A DNA stretch of 64,000 nucleotides from Arthrobacter sp. MSA 4-2 (GTDB taxonomy: Bacteria > Actinomycetota > Actinomycetes > Actinomycetales > Micrococcaceae): positions 124,001 to 188,000 of the forward strand of contig NZ_JAEKGC010000002.1 of the NCBI RefSeq assembly GCF_016405885.1, read 5' to 3'. The translations under genes were made by a program, and so were the position numbers. Numbering within the stretch: position 1 is the first letter of the stretch; each line of letters starts with the position of its first letter. A model generated the notes under the pieces. That model was not told the origin of the DNA, ran no database searches, and saw only the letters and a list, made by a program, of their open reading frames with translations. Of the stretch, positions 20,900 to 30,400 are shown piece after piece.

Positions 20900-22129
20900 C
20901 TAGTCCGGCAGGAGGCGGCGCACAACGGCGTCGGCCATCAGCCGGCCGTTGCACGTCAACCGCAGCCGGCCGCGGATGGCATCCGCCCCTTCGATGAGGC
21001 CGTCGGCGATGAGCCCTGCGATGGCGTGCCGTCCCGCCGGCTCAAGCCGGTCGACCGCAAGCCCCTCGCGCAGCCGCACCCGCAGCAAGACGTCCTCGAC
21101 GTACCGGTCGTGATCGCTCAGCACCTCGCGGCCCGCTGCGGGGGAGGTGCCGGGCGTGAGCGCGGCGGCGTAGGCCCGGGGATGCTTCACGTTCCACCAG
21201 CGGACGCCGCCGACGTGTGAGTGAGCGCCCGGTCCGGCGCCCCACCAGTCGTCTCCCCGCCAGTACGCCAGGTTGTGGCGGCACTCGTCGGCGGGGGTGC
21301 GGGCCCAGTTGCTGACCTCGTACCACTGGAGGCCGCCGGCGGTGAGCAGTTCGTCCGCGAGGGCGTACTTTTCGGCGTGGTCGTCGTCGTCGATCGGTGG
21401 CACCTCGCCGCGGCGGATCCGCCCGGCGAGCTTCGTCCCGTCTTCGATGATGAGGGCGTAGGCGGAGATGTGGTCCGGCCCGTAGGACAGGGCCGTGGTC
21501 AGCGAATGCCGCCAGTCCTCAAGGGACTCCCCCGGTGTGCCGTAGATCAGGTCGAGGCTGACCTTCAGGCCGGCGCGCCGCGCCCAATCGACGGCCTGCG
21601 GGACCCGCTCGGGCGAGTGGGTCCGGTCGAGGACCTTCAGGACATGGGGAACAGCCGACTGCATGCCGAAGGACACCCGCGTGAAACCGGCCGCCGCGAG
21701 GATCTGCAACGATTCCTCGGTCACCGAATCGGGGTTCGCCTCGGTGGTGACCTCCGCGCCCTCGACCAGCCCCCACTGGGCCACGGCCTCGGAGAGGATG
21801 CCGGCGAGGTCCGACGCCGGAAGCAGGGTCGGGGTGCCGCCGCCAAAGAACACCGTCGAGAGCGGCCGCCGGGGCACACCGGAGGCGTCAAGCGCCTGGC
21901 CGGCCAAAGTGAGCTCCTGGTGGACTGTCCCGGCGTACTGGTCCTGGGAGCCGCCGCCGCCCAGTTCGGTGGCGGTGTAGGTGTTGAAGTCGCAGTAGCC
22001 GCACCGGACGGCGCAGAACGGAATGTGGACGTAGAGTCCGAAATTCCGTTCAGCCGCGCCCTCGCGCGCCTGCTCGGGCAGGACTCCGTCCGACGGCGCC
22101 GGGAGTCCGAGGGGCAGTGCGCTAGGCAC
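20900..22129 (-). CDS. hemW: Radical SAM heme chaperone HemW (CPDH-like)
   Basis: Radical SAM protein once called oxygen-independent coproporphyrinogen oxidase-like; HemW relatives deliver heme. The [4Fe-4S] motif CAVRCGYC gives Cys39, 43 and 46. FFGGGTPTLLP, SFGMQS and the HemW-type CRHNLAYWRGDDWWGAGPGAHS block are present, with a C-terminal winged-helix-like HemN_C region. The GTG at 22129 is preferred (GGAGGGG six bases upstream) over a TTG at 22162. It follows lepA by 36 bp, the usual lepA-hemW pairing. Confidence 0.95.
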   Translation of the reverse strand: MPSALPLGLPAPSDGVLPEQAREGAAERNFGLYVHIPFCAVRCGYCDFNTYTATELGGGGSQDQYAGTVHQELTLAGQALDASGVPRRPLSTVFFGGGTPTLLPASDLAGILSEAVAQWGLVEGAEVTTEANPDSVTEESLQILAAAGFTRVSFGMQSAVPHVLKVLDRTHSPERVPQAVDWARRAGLKVSLDLIYGTPGESLEDWRHSLTTALSYGPDHISAYALIIEDGTKLAGRIRRGEVPPIDDDDHAEKYALADELLTAGGLQWYEVSNWARTPADECRHNLAYWRGDDWWGAGPGAHSHVGGVRWWNVKHPRAYAAALTPGTSPAAGREVLSDHDRYVEDVLLRVRLREGLAVDRLEPAGRHAIAGLIADGLIEGADAIRGRLRLTCNGRLMADAVVRRLLPD

Positions 22130-22165
22130 CGGATCCCCTCCGGATGGAGGGGGTGTTTCCAATCG

Positions 22166-24019
22166 TCACTTCTTGGCTTTGTCCTTCGACTCATCGGAGG
22201 ACAAAGCCGCAATGAAGGCCTCCTGGGGTACTTCGACCCGCCCGACCATCTTCATGCGCTTCTTGCCCTCCTTCTGCTTTTCGAGAAGCTTGCGCTTCCG
22301 GGTGATATCGCCGCCGTAGCACTTGGCCAGAACGTCCTTGCGGATGGCGCGGATGCTTTCGCGGGCGATGATGCGCGATCCGATCGCTGCCTGGATGGGC
22401 ACCTCGAACTGCTGGCGCGGGATGAGCTCGCGCAGCTTGCCCGTCATCATGACGCCGTAGGCGTAGGCCTTGTCACGGTGGGTGATAGCGCTGAAGGCGT
22501 CGACCTGCTCGCCCTGCAGGAGGATGTCGACCTTGACGAGGTCCGACACCTGGTCGCCGTCGGCCTTCCAGTCGAGCGACCCATAGCCGCGCGTCTTGGA
22601 CTTCAGCAGGTCGAAGAAGTCGAAGACGATCTCGGCCAGGGGCAGCCGGTACCGGATCTCGACGCGGTCCTCCGACAGGTAGTCCATTCCACCAAGCACG
22701 CCGCGCCGCTGCTGGCACAGCTCCATGATGGCGCCAATGAATTCCGACGGCGCCAGTATGGTCGCCGACACCATGGGCTCGCGCACCTCGGCGATCTTAC
22801 CCGCCGGGTACTCACTGGGGTTGGTGACCTTCAGGACACGCTTGTCCTCAAGGGTCACCTCGTACTCGACGTTCGGCGCCGTGGAGATCAAATCGAGGTT
22901 GTACTCACGCTCGAGGCGCTCGCGCGTGATCTCAAGGTGCAGCAGCCCGAGGAACCCGACGCGGAATCCGAAGCCCAGCGCCGCTGACGTCTCGGGCTCG
23001 TAGACGAGGGCGGCGTCGTTGAGGGTGAACTTCTCGAGGGCGTCACGCAGCACCGGATAGTCAGTACCGTCGAGGGGGTAGAGACCGGAGAAGACCATCG
23101 GCTTCGGGTCCTGGTAGCCGCCCAGCGACTCCGCCGCAGGCTTCGCGAGGTTGGTAACCGTGTCCCCCACCTTGGACTGGCGGACATCCTTCACGCCGGT
23201 GATCAGGTAGCCGACCTCGCCAACGCCCAATCCCTTGGACGGCTTGGGCTCCGGGGAGCTGACGCCGATCTCGAGGAGCTCATGGCTCGCGCGGGTCGAC
23301 ATCATCTGGATGCGTTCGCGGGGGCTGAGCTTCCCGTCAACCACCCGCACGTACGTCACGACGCCGCGGTAGGTGTCGTACACCGAATCGAAGATCATGG
23401 CACGGGCCGGTGCGTTGGGATCCCCGGTCGGCGCCGGAAGGTCGCGCACGATCTTGTCCATCAGGGCCTCGACGCCGACGCCGGTCTTCCCGGACACCAT
23501 CAGCACGTCCTCGGGCTCCCCGCCGATGAGGCTCGCCAGTTCCGCCGCGTACTTCTCCGGCTGGGCAGCCGGCAGGTCGATCTTGTTCAGTACGGGAATG
23601 ATCGTGAGGTTGTTTTCGATCGCCAGGTACAGGTTTGCGAGCGTCTGCGCCTCGATGCCCTGCGCCGCGTCGACGAGCAGGATCGCGCCCTCGCACGCAG
23701 CGAGCGACCGGGAAACCTCATAGGTGAAGTCGACGTGGCCGGGCGTGTCGATCATGTTGAGGGCGTACGCGGTGCCGTCGACCTCCCATGGGAGCCGGAC
23801 GGCCTGGGACTTGATCGTGATGCCACGCTCACGTTCGATGTCCATCCGGTCCAGGTACTGGGCCTTCATGTCACGCTGCTCCACCGCGCCGGTGAGCTGG
23901 AGCATCCTGTCCGCCAGCGTGGACTTCCCATGATCGATATGAGCGATGATGCAGAAGTTCCGAATGATCGCCGGATCAGTGGCGGCGGGCACCGGAGCGG
24001 TGCGGGCCATGGGTGACAC
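22166..24019 (-). CDS. lepA: Elongation factor 4 (LepA)
   Basis: Ribosomal back-translocase GTPase. G1 [10 protein letters not shown]3 DTPGHVDF and G4 NKIDLP are in order, followed by EF-G-like domains II, III and V and the LepA-specific C-terminal domain with [24 protein letters not shown] in two parts. 617 aa is normal. The GTG at 24019 has GAGGAA five bases upstream; an ATG four codons on is less well placed. It heads the lepA-hemW unit and diverges from the PemK-like gene. Confidence 0.98.
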   Translation of the reverse strand: MSPMARTAPVPAATDPAIIRNFCIIAHIDHGKSTLADRMLQLTGAVEQRDMKAQYLDRMDIERERGITIKSQAVRLPWEVDGTAYALNMIDTPGHVDFTYEVSRSLAACEGAILLVDAAQGIEAQTLANLYLAIENNLTIIPVLNKIDLPAAQPEKYAAELASLIGGEPEDVLMVSGKTGVGVEALMDKIVRDLPAPTGDPNAPARAMIFDSVYDTYRGVVTYVRVVDGKLSPRERIQMMSTRASHELLEIGVSSPEPKPSKGLGVGEVGYLITGVKDVRQSKVGDTVTNLAKPAAESLGGYQDPKPMVFSGLYPLDGTDYPVLRDALEKFTLNDAALVYEPETSAALGFGFRVGFLGLLHLEITRERLEREYNLDLISTAPNVEYEVTLEDKRVLKVTNPSEYPAGKIAEVREPMVSATILAPSEFIGAIMELCQQRRGVLGGMDYLSEDRVEIRYRLPLAEIVFDFFDLLKSKTRGYGSLDWKADGDQVSDLVKVDILLQGEQVDAFSAITHRDKAYAYGVMMTGKLRELIPRQQFEVPIQAAIGSRIIARESIRAIRKDVLAKCYGGDITRKRKLLEKQKEGKKRMKMVGRVEVPQEAFIAALSSDESKDKAKK

Positions 24020-24162
24020 GTGGGTTCCTCACTCTTGCGGGACGGTTGACAAGGGACCGATCGTCGTCGGGCATCCGTTGCCCTACTAGTGTCCCACGCC
24101 CTGTCCTTACCGGCCGAACGCAGCGCCCGGGGCAACGGGCAGTGCCCCGCTACTGTGGATCC

Positions 24163-24651
24163 ATGGCAATCGATGCTTCCGCACTGCTCCGATGGTCCCG
24201 GGCGGCAGCGCGCCTGCTGCGGCGCGCGTCCTCCCCCACGACGCCGGCGGGCAAGTCCGGCCCCGCAGCGACGCGGCGGCTTCCTGCCCGCGGGCGCTTC
24301 ACCTACTCGCCGCGGCCCGACGGCCGCCCCGACCCGGGCGAGATCGTCTGGACCTGGGTGCCCTACGAGGAGAACCCGAGCCAGGGCAAGGACCGTCCCG
24401 TTCTACTCATCGGGCGGGACCGGCGGCAGCTTCTGGGCCTTGCGCTCACCTCGCGGGACCGCAACAACGGGCGCTCCGCCGACGCGCGGTACGTGGACAT
24501 CGGCACGGGACCCTGGGATCCGAAGCGCCGCCCGAGCGAGGTGCGGGTGGACCGGATCCTCCGCATCGAGCCGGCGGCCATCCGGCGCAACGGCGCTGTC
24601 CTCCCGAGAGCCGCATTCGACGCCGTCGTCGGGCGCATCCCGCGCACCTGA
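24163..24651 (+). CDS. PemK/MazF-like toxin-family protein without adjacent antitoxin
   Basis: A 162-residue protein whose C-terminal ~110 residues match the PemK/MazF (CcdB-fold) family: [20 protein letters not shown], then [21 protein letters not shown], and a final strand region. Classical members cut mRNA. The N-terminal ~50 residues are Arg/Ala-rich and look like an extension. No antitoxin-sized frame adjoins it on either side, so it may be a solitary, possibly repurposed member. The ATG at 24163 is the first plausible start. Confidence 0.8.
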   Translation: MAIDASALLRWSRAAARLLRRASSPTTPAGKSGPAATRRLPARGRFTYSPRPDGRPDPGEIVWTWVPYEENPSQGKDRPVLLIGRDRRQLLGLALTSRDRNNGRSADARYVDIGTGPWDPKRRPSEVRVDRILRIEPAAIRRNGAVLPRAAFDAVVGRIPRT

Positions 24652-24697
24652 CGGGGCCCGCCAGGCTCCGCCCACCGCAGGACCGGTCGAACTCTGC

Positions 24698-24703
24698 TAA
24701 GAT
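24698..24703 (+). promoter_or_regulatory. Candidate -10 element for rpsT
   Basis: TAAGAT at 24698-24703 lies 134 bp before the rpsT start codon in a sequence that is locally AT-richer than its surroundings. No recognisable -35 stands 16-18 bp upstream, so this is tentative. It would give rpsT a long 5' leader. Confidence 0.3.
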
Positions 24704-24836
24704 AGCTAGCTGTGTGTCCGCGCAGGTCGACGGGCACTTTGGACCAATCGCCACACGGTATCCCCACGCCGCTCAGTTCATGGTTGGACCGAAATTCCCT
24801 CACGACCAGTCCGCAATACAAAGAAAGTTCTCATAC

Positions 24837-25097
24837 GTGGCAAATATCAAGTCCCAGAAGAAGCGCATCCTCACCAGCGAAAAGGCGAGGCAGCGCAACA
24901 ACTCGGTGAAGTCCGAGCTCAAGACGGCGATCCGCGCGGTAACCACCGCCCTGGATTCCTCTGATAAGGACGCCGCCGCGGCCGCGCTGCAGACTGCCAG
25001 CCGCAAGCTCGACAAGGCTGTCAGCAAGGGTGTGCTGCACAAGAACAACGCAGCGAACCGCAAGTCGGCCATCTCCAAGAAGGTCAACGCGCTCTAA
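24837..25097 (+). CDS. rpsT: 30S ribosomal protein S20
   Basis: Small-subunit protein binding the 5' domain of 16S rRNA. The 86-residue product begins with the canonical [17 protein letters not shown] after a GTG at 24837 and ends [19 protein letters not shown], both family signatures. AAAGAAAG serves as the ribosome site. Gene order rpsT-holA-comEC-comEA around here is the usual one in Actinobacteria, with rpsT on the opposite strand. A very strong terminator follows. Confidence 0.98.
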   Translation: MANIKSQKKRILTSEKARQRNNSVKSELKTAIRAVTTALDSSDKDAAAAALQTASRKLDKAVSKGVLHKNNAANRKSAISKKVNAL

Positions 25098-25119
25098 GCG
25101 TTCCCATGGTTTTTACGCT

Positions 25120-25155
25120 TGTGGCCGGTCCCTCGGGACCGGCCACAGGTCTTTA
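25120..25155 (+). terminator. Rho-independent terminator of rpsT
   Basis: TGTGGCCGGTCCC (25120-25132) and GGGACCGGCCACA (25135-25147) form a perfect 13-bp stem with a minimal loop, followed by GGTCTTT. Confidence 0.85.
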
Positions 25156-25290
25156 ACGGACCTGCCCGCTTAGAGTCCGGCCCATTTAGGGTCCTGCTCA
25201 TTCACGGCCCGCCCAATGACGGCCCGGCACAGCGGCCGCCAAGGAAGCCGGGGTCCGGCCGGACGGACTGCGCCGGGCTGCCTCCGGCGC

Positions 25291-26301
25291 TCAGCGGTCC
25301 CCGAGGGCGATGATGGTGACGGCGCGTTCCACCGCATACACCGGATCCCGCGACCCGCCCTTGACCTGGGCATCGGCGTCGGCGAGGGCGCGCACGCACC
25401 GTGCGAGGGACTCGGAGGAGAACCGCTGGGCTTCCCGGCGTGCCTGGTCGACCTGCCACGGAGCCATGCCCAGCGATCGCGCCAGCTGGGCGGAGGAGCC
25501 CGACGCCCCGTGGACCTTTGCGACGGCACGGACCTTCATGGCGAGGGCCGCCACCAGCGGGACCGGATCGGCCCCCGTCGCCAGGGCATGGCGCAGCATC
25601 GACAGGGCCTGCGCCGTCCGCCCGGCGAGGGCGGCGTCGGCGACCTTAAAGCCGGTCGCCTCGACCCGGCCTCCGTAATACTTCTCCACCGCTTCCGACG
25701 TGACGTCCCCGACGGTGTCGGCAATCAGCTGCTGACACGCCGCGGCGAGTTCGGAAAGCTGCGATCCGACGGCGGCGACCAGGGCACGGACGGCGTCCCC
25801 GTCGATCCGGCGCCGGGCGAGCCGGAACTCGGCGGAGACGAAGTCGGCCTTGTCTGCGTCCTTCTTCAGCGGTTGGCAGTCGACGCTGACTCCGCCGCTC
25901 GCGGCAATGGCGTCAAGGAGCTTCTTGCCGCGGTTACCGCCGCTGTGCCGCAGCACCAGCACCACGTCCGGCGCCGGATCCGCGAGGTAGGCGAGGGCAT
26001 CCTGAAGGAAGTCATCGTTCATTGAAGCGAGCCCGGCGACCTCAATGATCTTCCAGTCCCCGAACAGCGACGGGCTGGACTGCAGGCCGAGACTGCCGGC
26101 ACCATAGGCGGCGGCATCGAGGGTGACGAGTTCCGCACCGGGCTGGGCGGTACGCACCTGGGTGCGGATCAGCTCGGAGGCCTTTGAGGCCAGGTAGTCC
26201 TCCGGTCCGCTGAGCAGGACGACGGGCGCCGGGCGTGCCTCCCGCCAGGACACCGTTTGGGATTTCCCCGAGGGGCGGCTGCTGCTTGACTTGGTGGCCA
26301 C
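25291..26301 (-). CDS. holA: DNA polymerase III subunit delta
   Basis: Clamp-loader delta subunit. The 336-residue sequence opens with a low-complexity Ser/Lys tail, then RPAPVVLLSGPEDYLASKASELI, the usual start of the delta AAA+-like domain, which lacks a working Walker A as expected. SSPSLFGDWKIIEVAGL and KYYGGRVEATGFKVADAAL are recognisable family blocks. In relatives it sits directly beside comEC; here an LtrA-like gene intervenes. Confidence 0.93.
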   Translation of the reverse strand: MATKSSSSRPSGKSQTVSWREARPAPVVLLSGPEDYLASKASELIRTQVRTAQPGAELVTLDAAAYGAGSLGLQSSPSLFGDWKIIEVAGLASMNDDFLQDALAYLADPAPDVVLVLRHSGGNRGKKLLDAIAASGGVSVDCQPLKKDADKADFVSAEFRLARRRIDGDAVRALVAAVGSQLSELAAACQQLIADTVGDVTSEAVEKYYGGRVEATGFKVADAALAGRTAQALSMLRHALATGADPVPLVAALAMKVRAVAKVHGASGSSAQLARSLGMAPWQVDQARREAQRFSSESLARCVRALADADAQVKGGSRDPVYAVERAVTIIALGDR

Positions 26302-26397
26302 GATACCTTCATTCCTGCTCGAACTGCTTACCGACCCACTGTGCCATGCCGCCGACCTCCGGCAAAGCTACCCACAGGCCCACCCGCCGCAGCGCGG

Positions 26398-27633
26398 CTA
26401 GTCGATGGTTGCAGAGTTCTCTCCGTTGTCCTCACTGGTGCTGTCGTCGAGGGACCGGGTGCGGTAGTCCCACACGATGACTGCCAGCAGCACGGCGTTG
26501 CTCGTCCAGTTCATGGCCAGCGGCGAAAGAGCATTCGAGGCGGCGACGAGGCCTGCGAGCGCGAGGATCCCGGCGATATGGGATACCAGCCACGGCCGGC
26601 CGATGGCTCGTTTGAACAGGAGGTTGCCGAGCAGATAGACGGATGATGCCGTCAAAATCAGCAGGTTCGTCGGAATGTACTGATCCTCAGTCCCGATGTT
26701 GTCGCTTGGGTGAAGCAGGACGAGTTCATCTGCAACTGCGGTAAGCACGAGCCCGAGGACGAGGACCACGGGAGCCCAGGTGTACGCCGATCGGGCGACC
26801 ATGGCCGAGTTCTGGGAGGCGTTGATGAAGCGCCGGCCCCGGCTCTCGTCGTGGGCGAAGTACAGCAGCCACATCAGAACAGTACTTGCGAAAGCCGAGA
26901 GGAAGGCGCTCACCTGCGTCGGATTGCCCTCGAGCTCGCCGAATGCCGTGCCCGTGACGATGATCGTTTCCCCCAGAACCACGATGATGAATAGGCCCGT
27001 GCGTTCGGCCATGTACTCCCCGGAGACGGTCCATACGGACGGCGCTGTCGATCCCAAGACCGGCAGCCAGTAGCGGAAGAGGGGTGCCACCAGGTCGATC
27101 GCGATTGCCGCGGCCCAGAAGTACAGGCGATCCTCGGATGGAGCGAGGCCGCCGAGGATCCAAAGCACGGCCGACATCGCGAACCAGGTCGACGTCCGGA
27201 TGTAGCTCAGGCTCAGCGCTGCATCATGGTGACGTAGCGCGGTTACCATCAATACTGCGCGACCGAGTTGGAGACTTGTATAGCCCAGTGCGAAGATCAG
27301 CCCCCGACCTTCGTCGAAGGCCTCCGGTATGGCGCTGGACATCAGCAGGACGATCAGCATCGCGGCGATGAGCACCACCCGGATCAGCGACCGCTCCGGA
27401 CTCAACCAGTTCATCGACCACGTCGTGTACACCCACACCCACCACATGGCCATCGTCAGCACGAGGGTCCGGGTGAAAGTTCCGCCGTCCGGATGTTCGA
27501 TGAGCCCGTGGGAGATCTGTGTGATGGCAAAGACGAAGACGAGGTCGAAGAACAACTCGACGAATGACACCCGGTGCGACTCAGCGTTCGAGCGTGAGCG
27601 CATGAGGGAGGGTCGGGACGTGGGCGACGACAT
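26398..27633 (-). CDS. Low temperature requirement A (LtrA) family membrane protein
   Basis: About 411 residues with roughly ten transmembrane segments. The N-terminal SHRVSFVELFFDLVFVFAIT is the LtrA signature, and GEYMAERTGLFIIVVLGETI in mid-protein is a second conserved LtrA block (Glu in a membrane helix). The family was named from a Listeria cold-sensitive mutant; its biochemical role is not settled. The ATG at 27633 has only a weak AGGA upstream, and that AGGA lies inside a long hairpin (see next entry). By eye its third codon positions are less GC-rich than its neighbours, which fits acquisition by transfer. Confidence 0.88.
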   Translation of the reverse strand: MSSPTSRPSLMRSRSNAESHRVSFVELFFDLVFVFAITQISHGLIEHPDGGTFTRTLVLTMAMWWVWVYTTWSMNWLSPERSLIRVVLIAAMLIVLLMSSAIPEAFDEGRGLIFALGYTSLQLGRAVLMVTALRHHDAALSLSYIRTSTWFAMSAVLWILGGLAPSEDRLYFWAAAIAIDLVAPLFRYWLPVLGSTAPSVWTVSGEYMAERTGLFIIVVLGETIIVTGTAFGELEGNPTQVSAFLSAFASTVLMWLLYFAHDESRGRRFINASQNSAMVARSAYTWAPVVLVLGLVLTAVADELVLLHPSDNIGTEDQYIPTNLLILTASSVYLLGNLLFKRAIGRPWLVSHIAGILALAGLVAASNALSPLAMNWTSNAVLLAVIVWDYRTRSLDDSTSEDNGENSATID

Positions 27634-27635
27634 GG

Positions 27636-27690
27636 GGATCCTAGCGGTGGAATGGCCGGGCGGGCAGTGGGCCATTCCACAGTAGGATCC
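27636..27690 (-). promoter_or_regulatory. Long inverted repeat enclosing the ribosome site of the LtrA gene
   Basis: Left arm GGATCCTA-gcg-GTGGAATGGCC (27636-27657) pairs with GGCCATTCCAC-ag-TAGGATCC (27670-27690): 11 bp, an internal loop, then 8 bp, with a 12-nt apical loop. It ends 2 bp before the start codon. On the mRNA the AGGA ribosome site falls in the outer stem, so the structure could block translation; it could also be the scar or end of a mobile insertion. Confidence 0.6.
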
Positions 27691-27756
27691 GGCAGGCGAA
27701 GTGCAAAGCCTGCAGACGCCGCTCGACCGGGGTCAAGGCCCTCCTGCGAGCGGGAA

Positions 27757-27921
27757 CTAGTGAAGCCAGACGAGATGCAGCTTGTCCGGGCTCATCATCC
27801 ACATGAGCTGAGAGGCGCCATCCTCCCCGGAAGTAAGGGCGATTGCCGTCGTGACCCTGCCGTTCTCAGCGGGCGTGGCACAGGGTTGCCCATTCAATTC
27901 GACTCTTCGAAGCCCGGTCGA
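27757..27921 (-). pseudogene. Possible C-terminal gene remnant between comEC and LtrA gene
   Basis: A 54-codon open stretch ending in TAG at 27757 with protein-like composition: it reads GLRRVELNGQPCATPAENG, then a hydrophobic/acidic middle, and ends SPDKLHLVWLH. It opens right after an in-frame stop 2 bp beyond comEC, has no ATG/GTG start and no ribosome site. I read it as the tail of a truncated gene. It could equally be chance open frame; no family recognised. Confidence 0.3.
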
Positions 27922-27925
27922 TTAC

Positions 27926-30400
27926 TCAGTCGGTCAGGGTCCTCACCTCCAGGCCTGCAGTGCCGAGGGCAATGGTGAAGGTGCCGAGCCGGTCGGTGCG
28001 CGCCGCGTAGACGGACTGCCGGCGCAGGTCGGCCACCACCTGCGGATGCGGGTGGCCGTAGTCATTGCCCTCCCCCGATGAGATGAGGGCAACACCGGGG
28101 CGCAGCGCCTTGATGATCGCCGTGCCGCCGTTCCGGGCGCCGTGGTGCGGAACCTTGAGGACGTCCACCCCGGCCCGGGCCAGCTCCGGATACCCGGAGA
28201 GCAGCCGCCGCGAGGCCTCCTGCTCAATGTCGCCGGTAAACAGCACGGTAGCCGGCCGCACGGGACCAGGAATCTCGACGAGGAGCACGGCACTGGCGTC
28301 GTTCTCGTTGCCATACCAAGCCCCGGCCGACGGACCCGAATCGGCCGGACCGGTGCGCGGCCCGGGCGGCCACAGCGCTTCCCACTGCACTCCCCCGGCC
28401 CGGCCGAAGTCTCCGGCGGCGATGCGCACCGGTTCGAGCCCTGCGGCCCGGGCGAGGACACTGAGCTCACGGGGCAGTGACGGTTCACCCGATGAGTAGC
28501 GCAGTTCCCCCACCTGCCGTCCCTCGAACACCCCGGCCGCCCCCGCGTAGTGGTCCTCGTGGAGGTGGGTGACCACCAGCAGGTCCACCACCGTGACCGC
28601 CAGATCCGCAAGGCATTCATCCACTGCACCGGGATCGGGACCCGCGTCGATGACAAGGGCGCGCCCGGGCCCGGTATTGACCACGAACGCGTCGCCCTGC
28701 CCGACGTCGCAAGCGGCCACCACCCAGCCCGCCGGGACACCCGACCGGGGCTGGAGCAGGATCACTCCGGCGGCCCCCAGGGCGCAGCCGATCACCAGGC
28801 ACAGAGCCGCGGCTCCGAACCGGACCACCGCCCGGCGTGGTCCGGCTGCACGCTGCGGGCGCACGGCGGCGGCGACGGCGAGCACGACCAGCAGGGACAG
28901 TGCGGCAGCGAGGGCGGCGCCGGGCGCCCCCGGCAGCCAGGGCACCTGCGCGAAGGGCACACCGCTGCCCACCCGGGCAACGGTGGCCACCCAGCCGGAC
29001 CCCAGCTGCCCGAGCGCCAGAAGCGGTTCCGCGGCGGGCGGCCAGACGGCGATGGCGGCAACAGCGAGCATCCCGGCGATCGTCACGAACGGCACGACCG
29101 GCGCCGCGGCGACATTGGCGGGCACCGCATAGACGGACAGGGAGGGCTGCAGCATCACCAGCAGCGGCGTGCAGGCCAGTTGGGCCGCCACCGGCACAGC
29201 GAGCAGCCTGGCGGCCCAGACCGGGAGGACCGCTGCGAAGCGCGAGGAGAGGAGCGGCCCGATGAGGATCAGCCCCGCTGTGGCCGACACGGACAGCAGG
29301 AAGGCATAGGAGGAGTGCAGCCACGGGTCCGCGGCCAGGAGCACGATCACTGTCAGGAACAGCAGCGGCAGGGACATCCTCCCCCTGCCGGTCAAGACAG
29401 CGAAGATCCCGATGGCTCCCATGACCGCGGCGCGCAGCACACTCGGTTCGGGGCGGACGAGGAAGACAAAGGCACCCAGCGCGAGGAGCGCGGCACCTGC
29501 GGCGGCCGGCCGGGGCAACCTCGCCGCGCGGGCAGCCAAAAAGGCAAAGGCCAGCACGTACGAACAGTTTGTGCCGGACACCGCGGTGAGGTGGGTCAGA
29601 CCGGTGGCCTTCATCGCCTCCTCAAGCCGATCATCGAGCACCGAGCGGTCTCCGATGGCCATTCCGGGAAGCAGCCCGCCGTCTTGCGCTTCACGGGCGA
29701 GAGCCCGGCTGCTGAATTCGCGGCGGAGGTCCCGAGTGAAGTTCTCCGCTCCCCGTGCAGGTTCCACCACGGGTGGAGCGGCCGGAAGGAACACCGCCAC
29801 CTCCCTGCCGGGCCGGTCAGGAGAGCGCAGCCTCCCCAGGGAGCGCACCGTGTCGCCCCTGCCGATCCGCTCCCAATGCCCGTCCCCGAATACCACCACG
29901 GGCGACGCCGCAGTGAAGGATCGCCCGGAGCGGGAGCCCGCGGCCACTATGGCGCGCAGGATATAGCGAGCTTCCCCGTAGTCGGCCCGAACAGGAGCGG
30001 CATCGCTGGACGGGCGGAGGATGACGGTGACGAAGGCCTTCTCGCGGGCCGCCTCGTCCACAGGACCCGCAGTGAACCTTGCAAGGCTTCCGCTGGCCGC
30101 GAGCATGACCAGGCACCCCGCGGCCAGCGGCAGGAGAAGCGGGACCAGCAGTGCCGCAGCGACCCGCCCGCGATATGCAAAGCAAAGCAGACCGGCGGTC
30201 AGGCCCGCATACGCGACCACGGCACCCCAGGCTGAGGCTTCCTCCGCCGGCAGCCGGGTCGCCAGCGCCGCGGCCGTCCATGCCGCGGCGGCGGCCGGGG
30301 CCAGGCGGAAGTCGGTCGGGAGGTCAGGTTCCCGCGGCGGAACGGCCTGGGTCGATGCGTCGATGCCGAGGAAGGCCCGCGGTAGTGCACGCCAGGTCAC
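27926..30400 (-). CDS. comEC: ComEC/Rec2 competence membrane protein
   Basis: Channel protein for single-stranded DNA uptake. An N-terminal cluster of hydrophobic segments precedes the Competence domain (GLTHLTAVSGTNCSYVLAF and a run of about eight membrane helices). A C-terminal metallo-beta-lactamase-like domain carries THLHEDHYAGAAGVF and VLKVPHHGARNGG, the metal ligands of the presumed nuclease. The GTG at 30400 overlaps the comEA stop as GTGA; about 824 aa. Natural competence is not implied, since Actinobacteria keep these genes widely. Confidence 0.95.
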   Translation of the reverse strand: MTWRALPRAFLGIDASTQAVPPREPDLPTDFRLAPAAAAAWTAAALATRLPAEEASAWGAVVAYAGLTAGLLCFAYRGRVAAALLVPLLLPLAAGCLVMLAASGSLARFTAGPVDEAAREKAFVTVILRPSSDAAPVRADYGEARYILRAIVAAGSRSGRSFTAASPVVVFGDGHWERIGRGDTVRSLGRLRSPDRPGREVAVFLPAAPPVVEPARGAENFTRDLRREFSSRALAREAQDGGLLPGMAIGDRSVLDDRLEEAMKATGLTHLTAVSGTNCSYVLAFAFLAARAARLPRPAAAGAALLALGAFVFLVRPEPSVLRAAVMGAIGIFAVLTGRGRMSLPLLFLTVIVLLAADPWLHSSYAFLLSVSATAGLILIGPLLSSRFAAVLPVWAARLLAVPVAAQLACTPLLVMLQPSLSVYAVPANVAAAPVVPFVTIAGMLAVAAIAVWPPAAEPLLALGQLGSGWVATVARVGSGVPFAQVPWLPGAPGAALAAALSLLVVLAVAAAVRPQRAAGPRRAVVRFGAAALCLVIGCALGAAGVILLQPRSGVPAGWVVAACDVGQGDAFVVNTGPGRALVIDAGPDPGAVDECLADLAVTVVDLLVVTHLHEDHYAGAAGVFEGRQVGELRYSSGEPSLPRELSVLARAAGLEPVRIAAGDFGRAGGVQWEALWPPGPRTGPADSGPSAGAWYGNENDASAVLLVEIPGPVRPATVLFTGDIEQEASRRLLSGYPELARAGVDVLKVPHHGARNGGTAIIKALRPGVALISSGEGNDYGHPHPQVVADLRRQSVYAARTDRLGTFTIALGTAGLEVRTLTD

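Noticed and set aside
24046-24051. TTGACA as a -35 box for the PemK-like gene
   Set aside because: No TANNNT hexamer at 16-18 bp; the nearest (TACTAG) is over 30 bp away.
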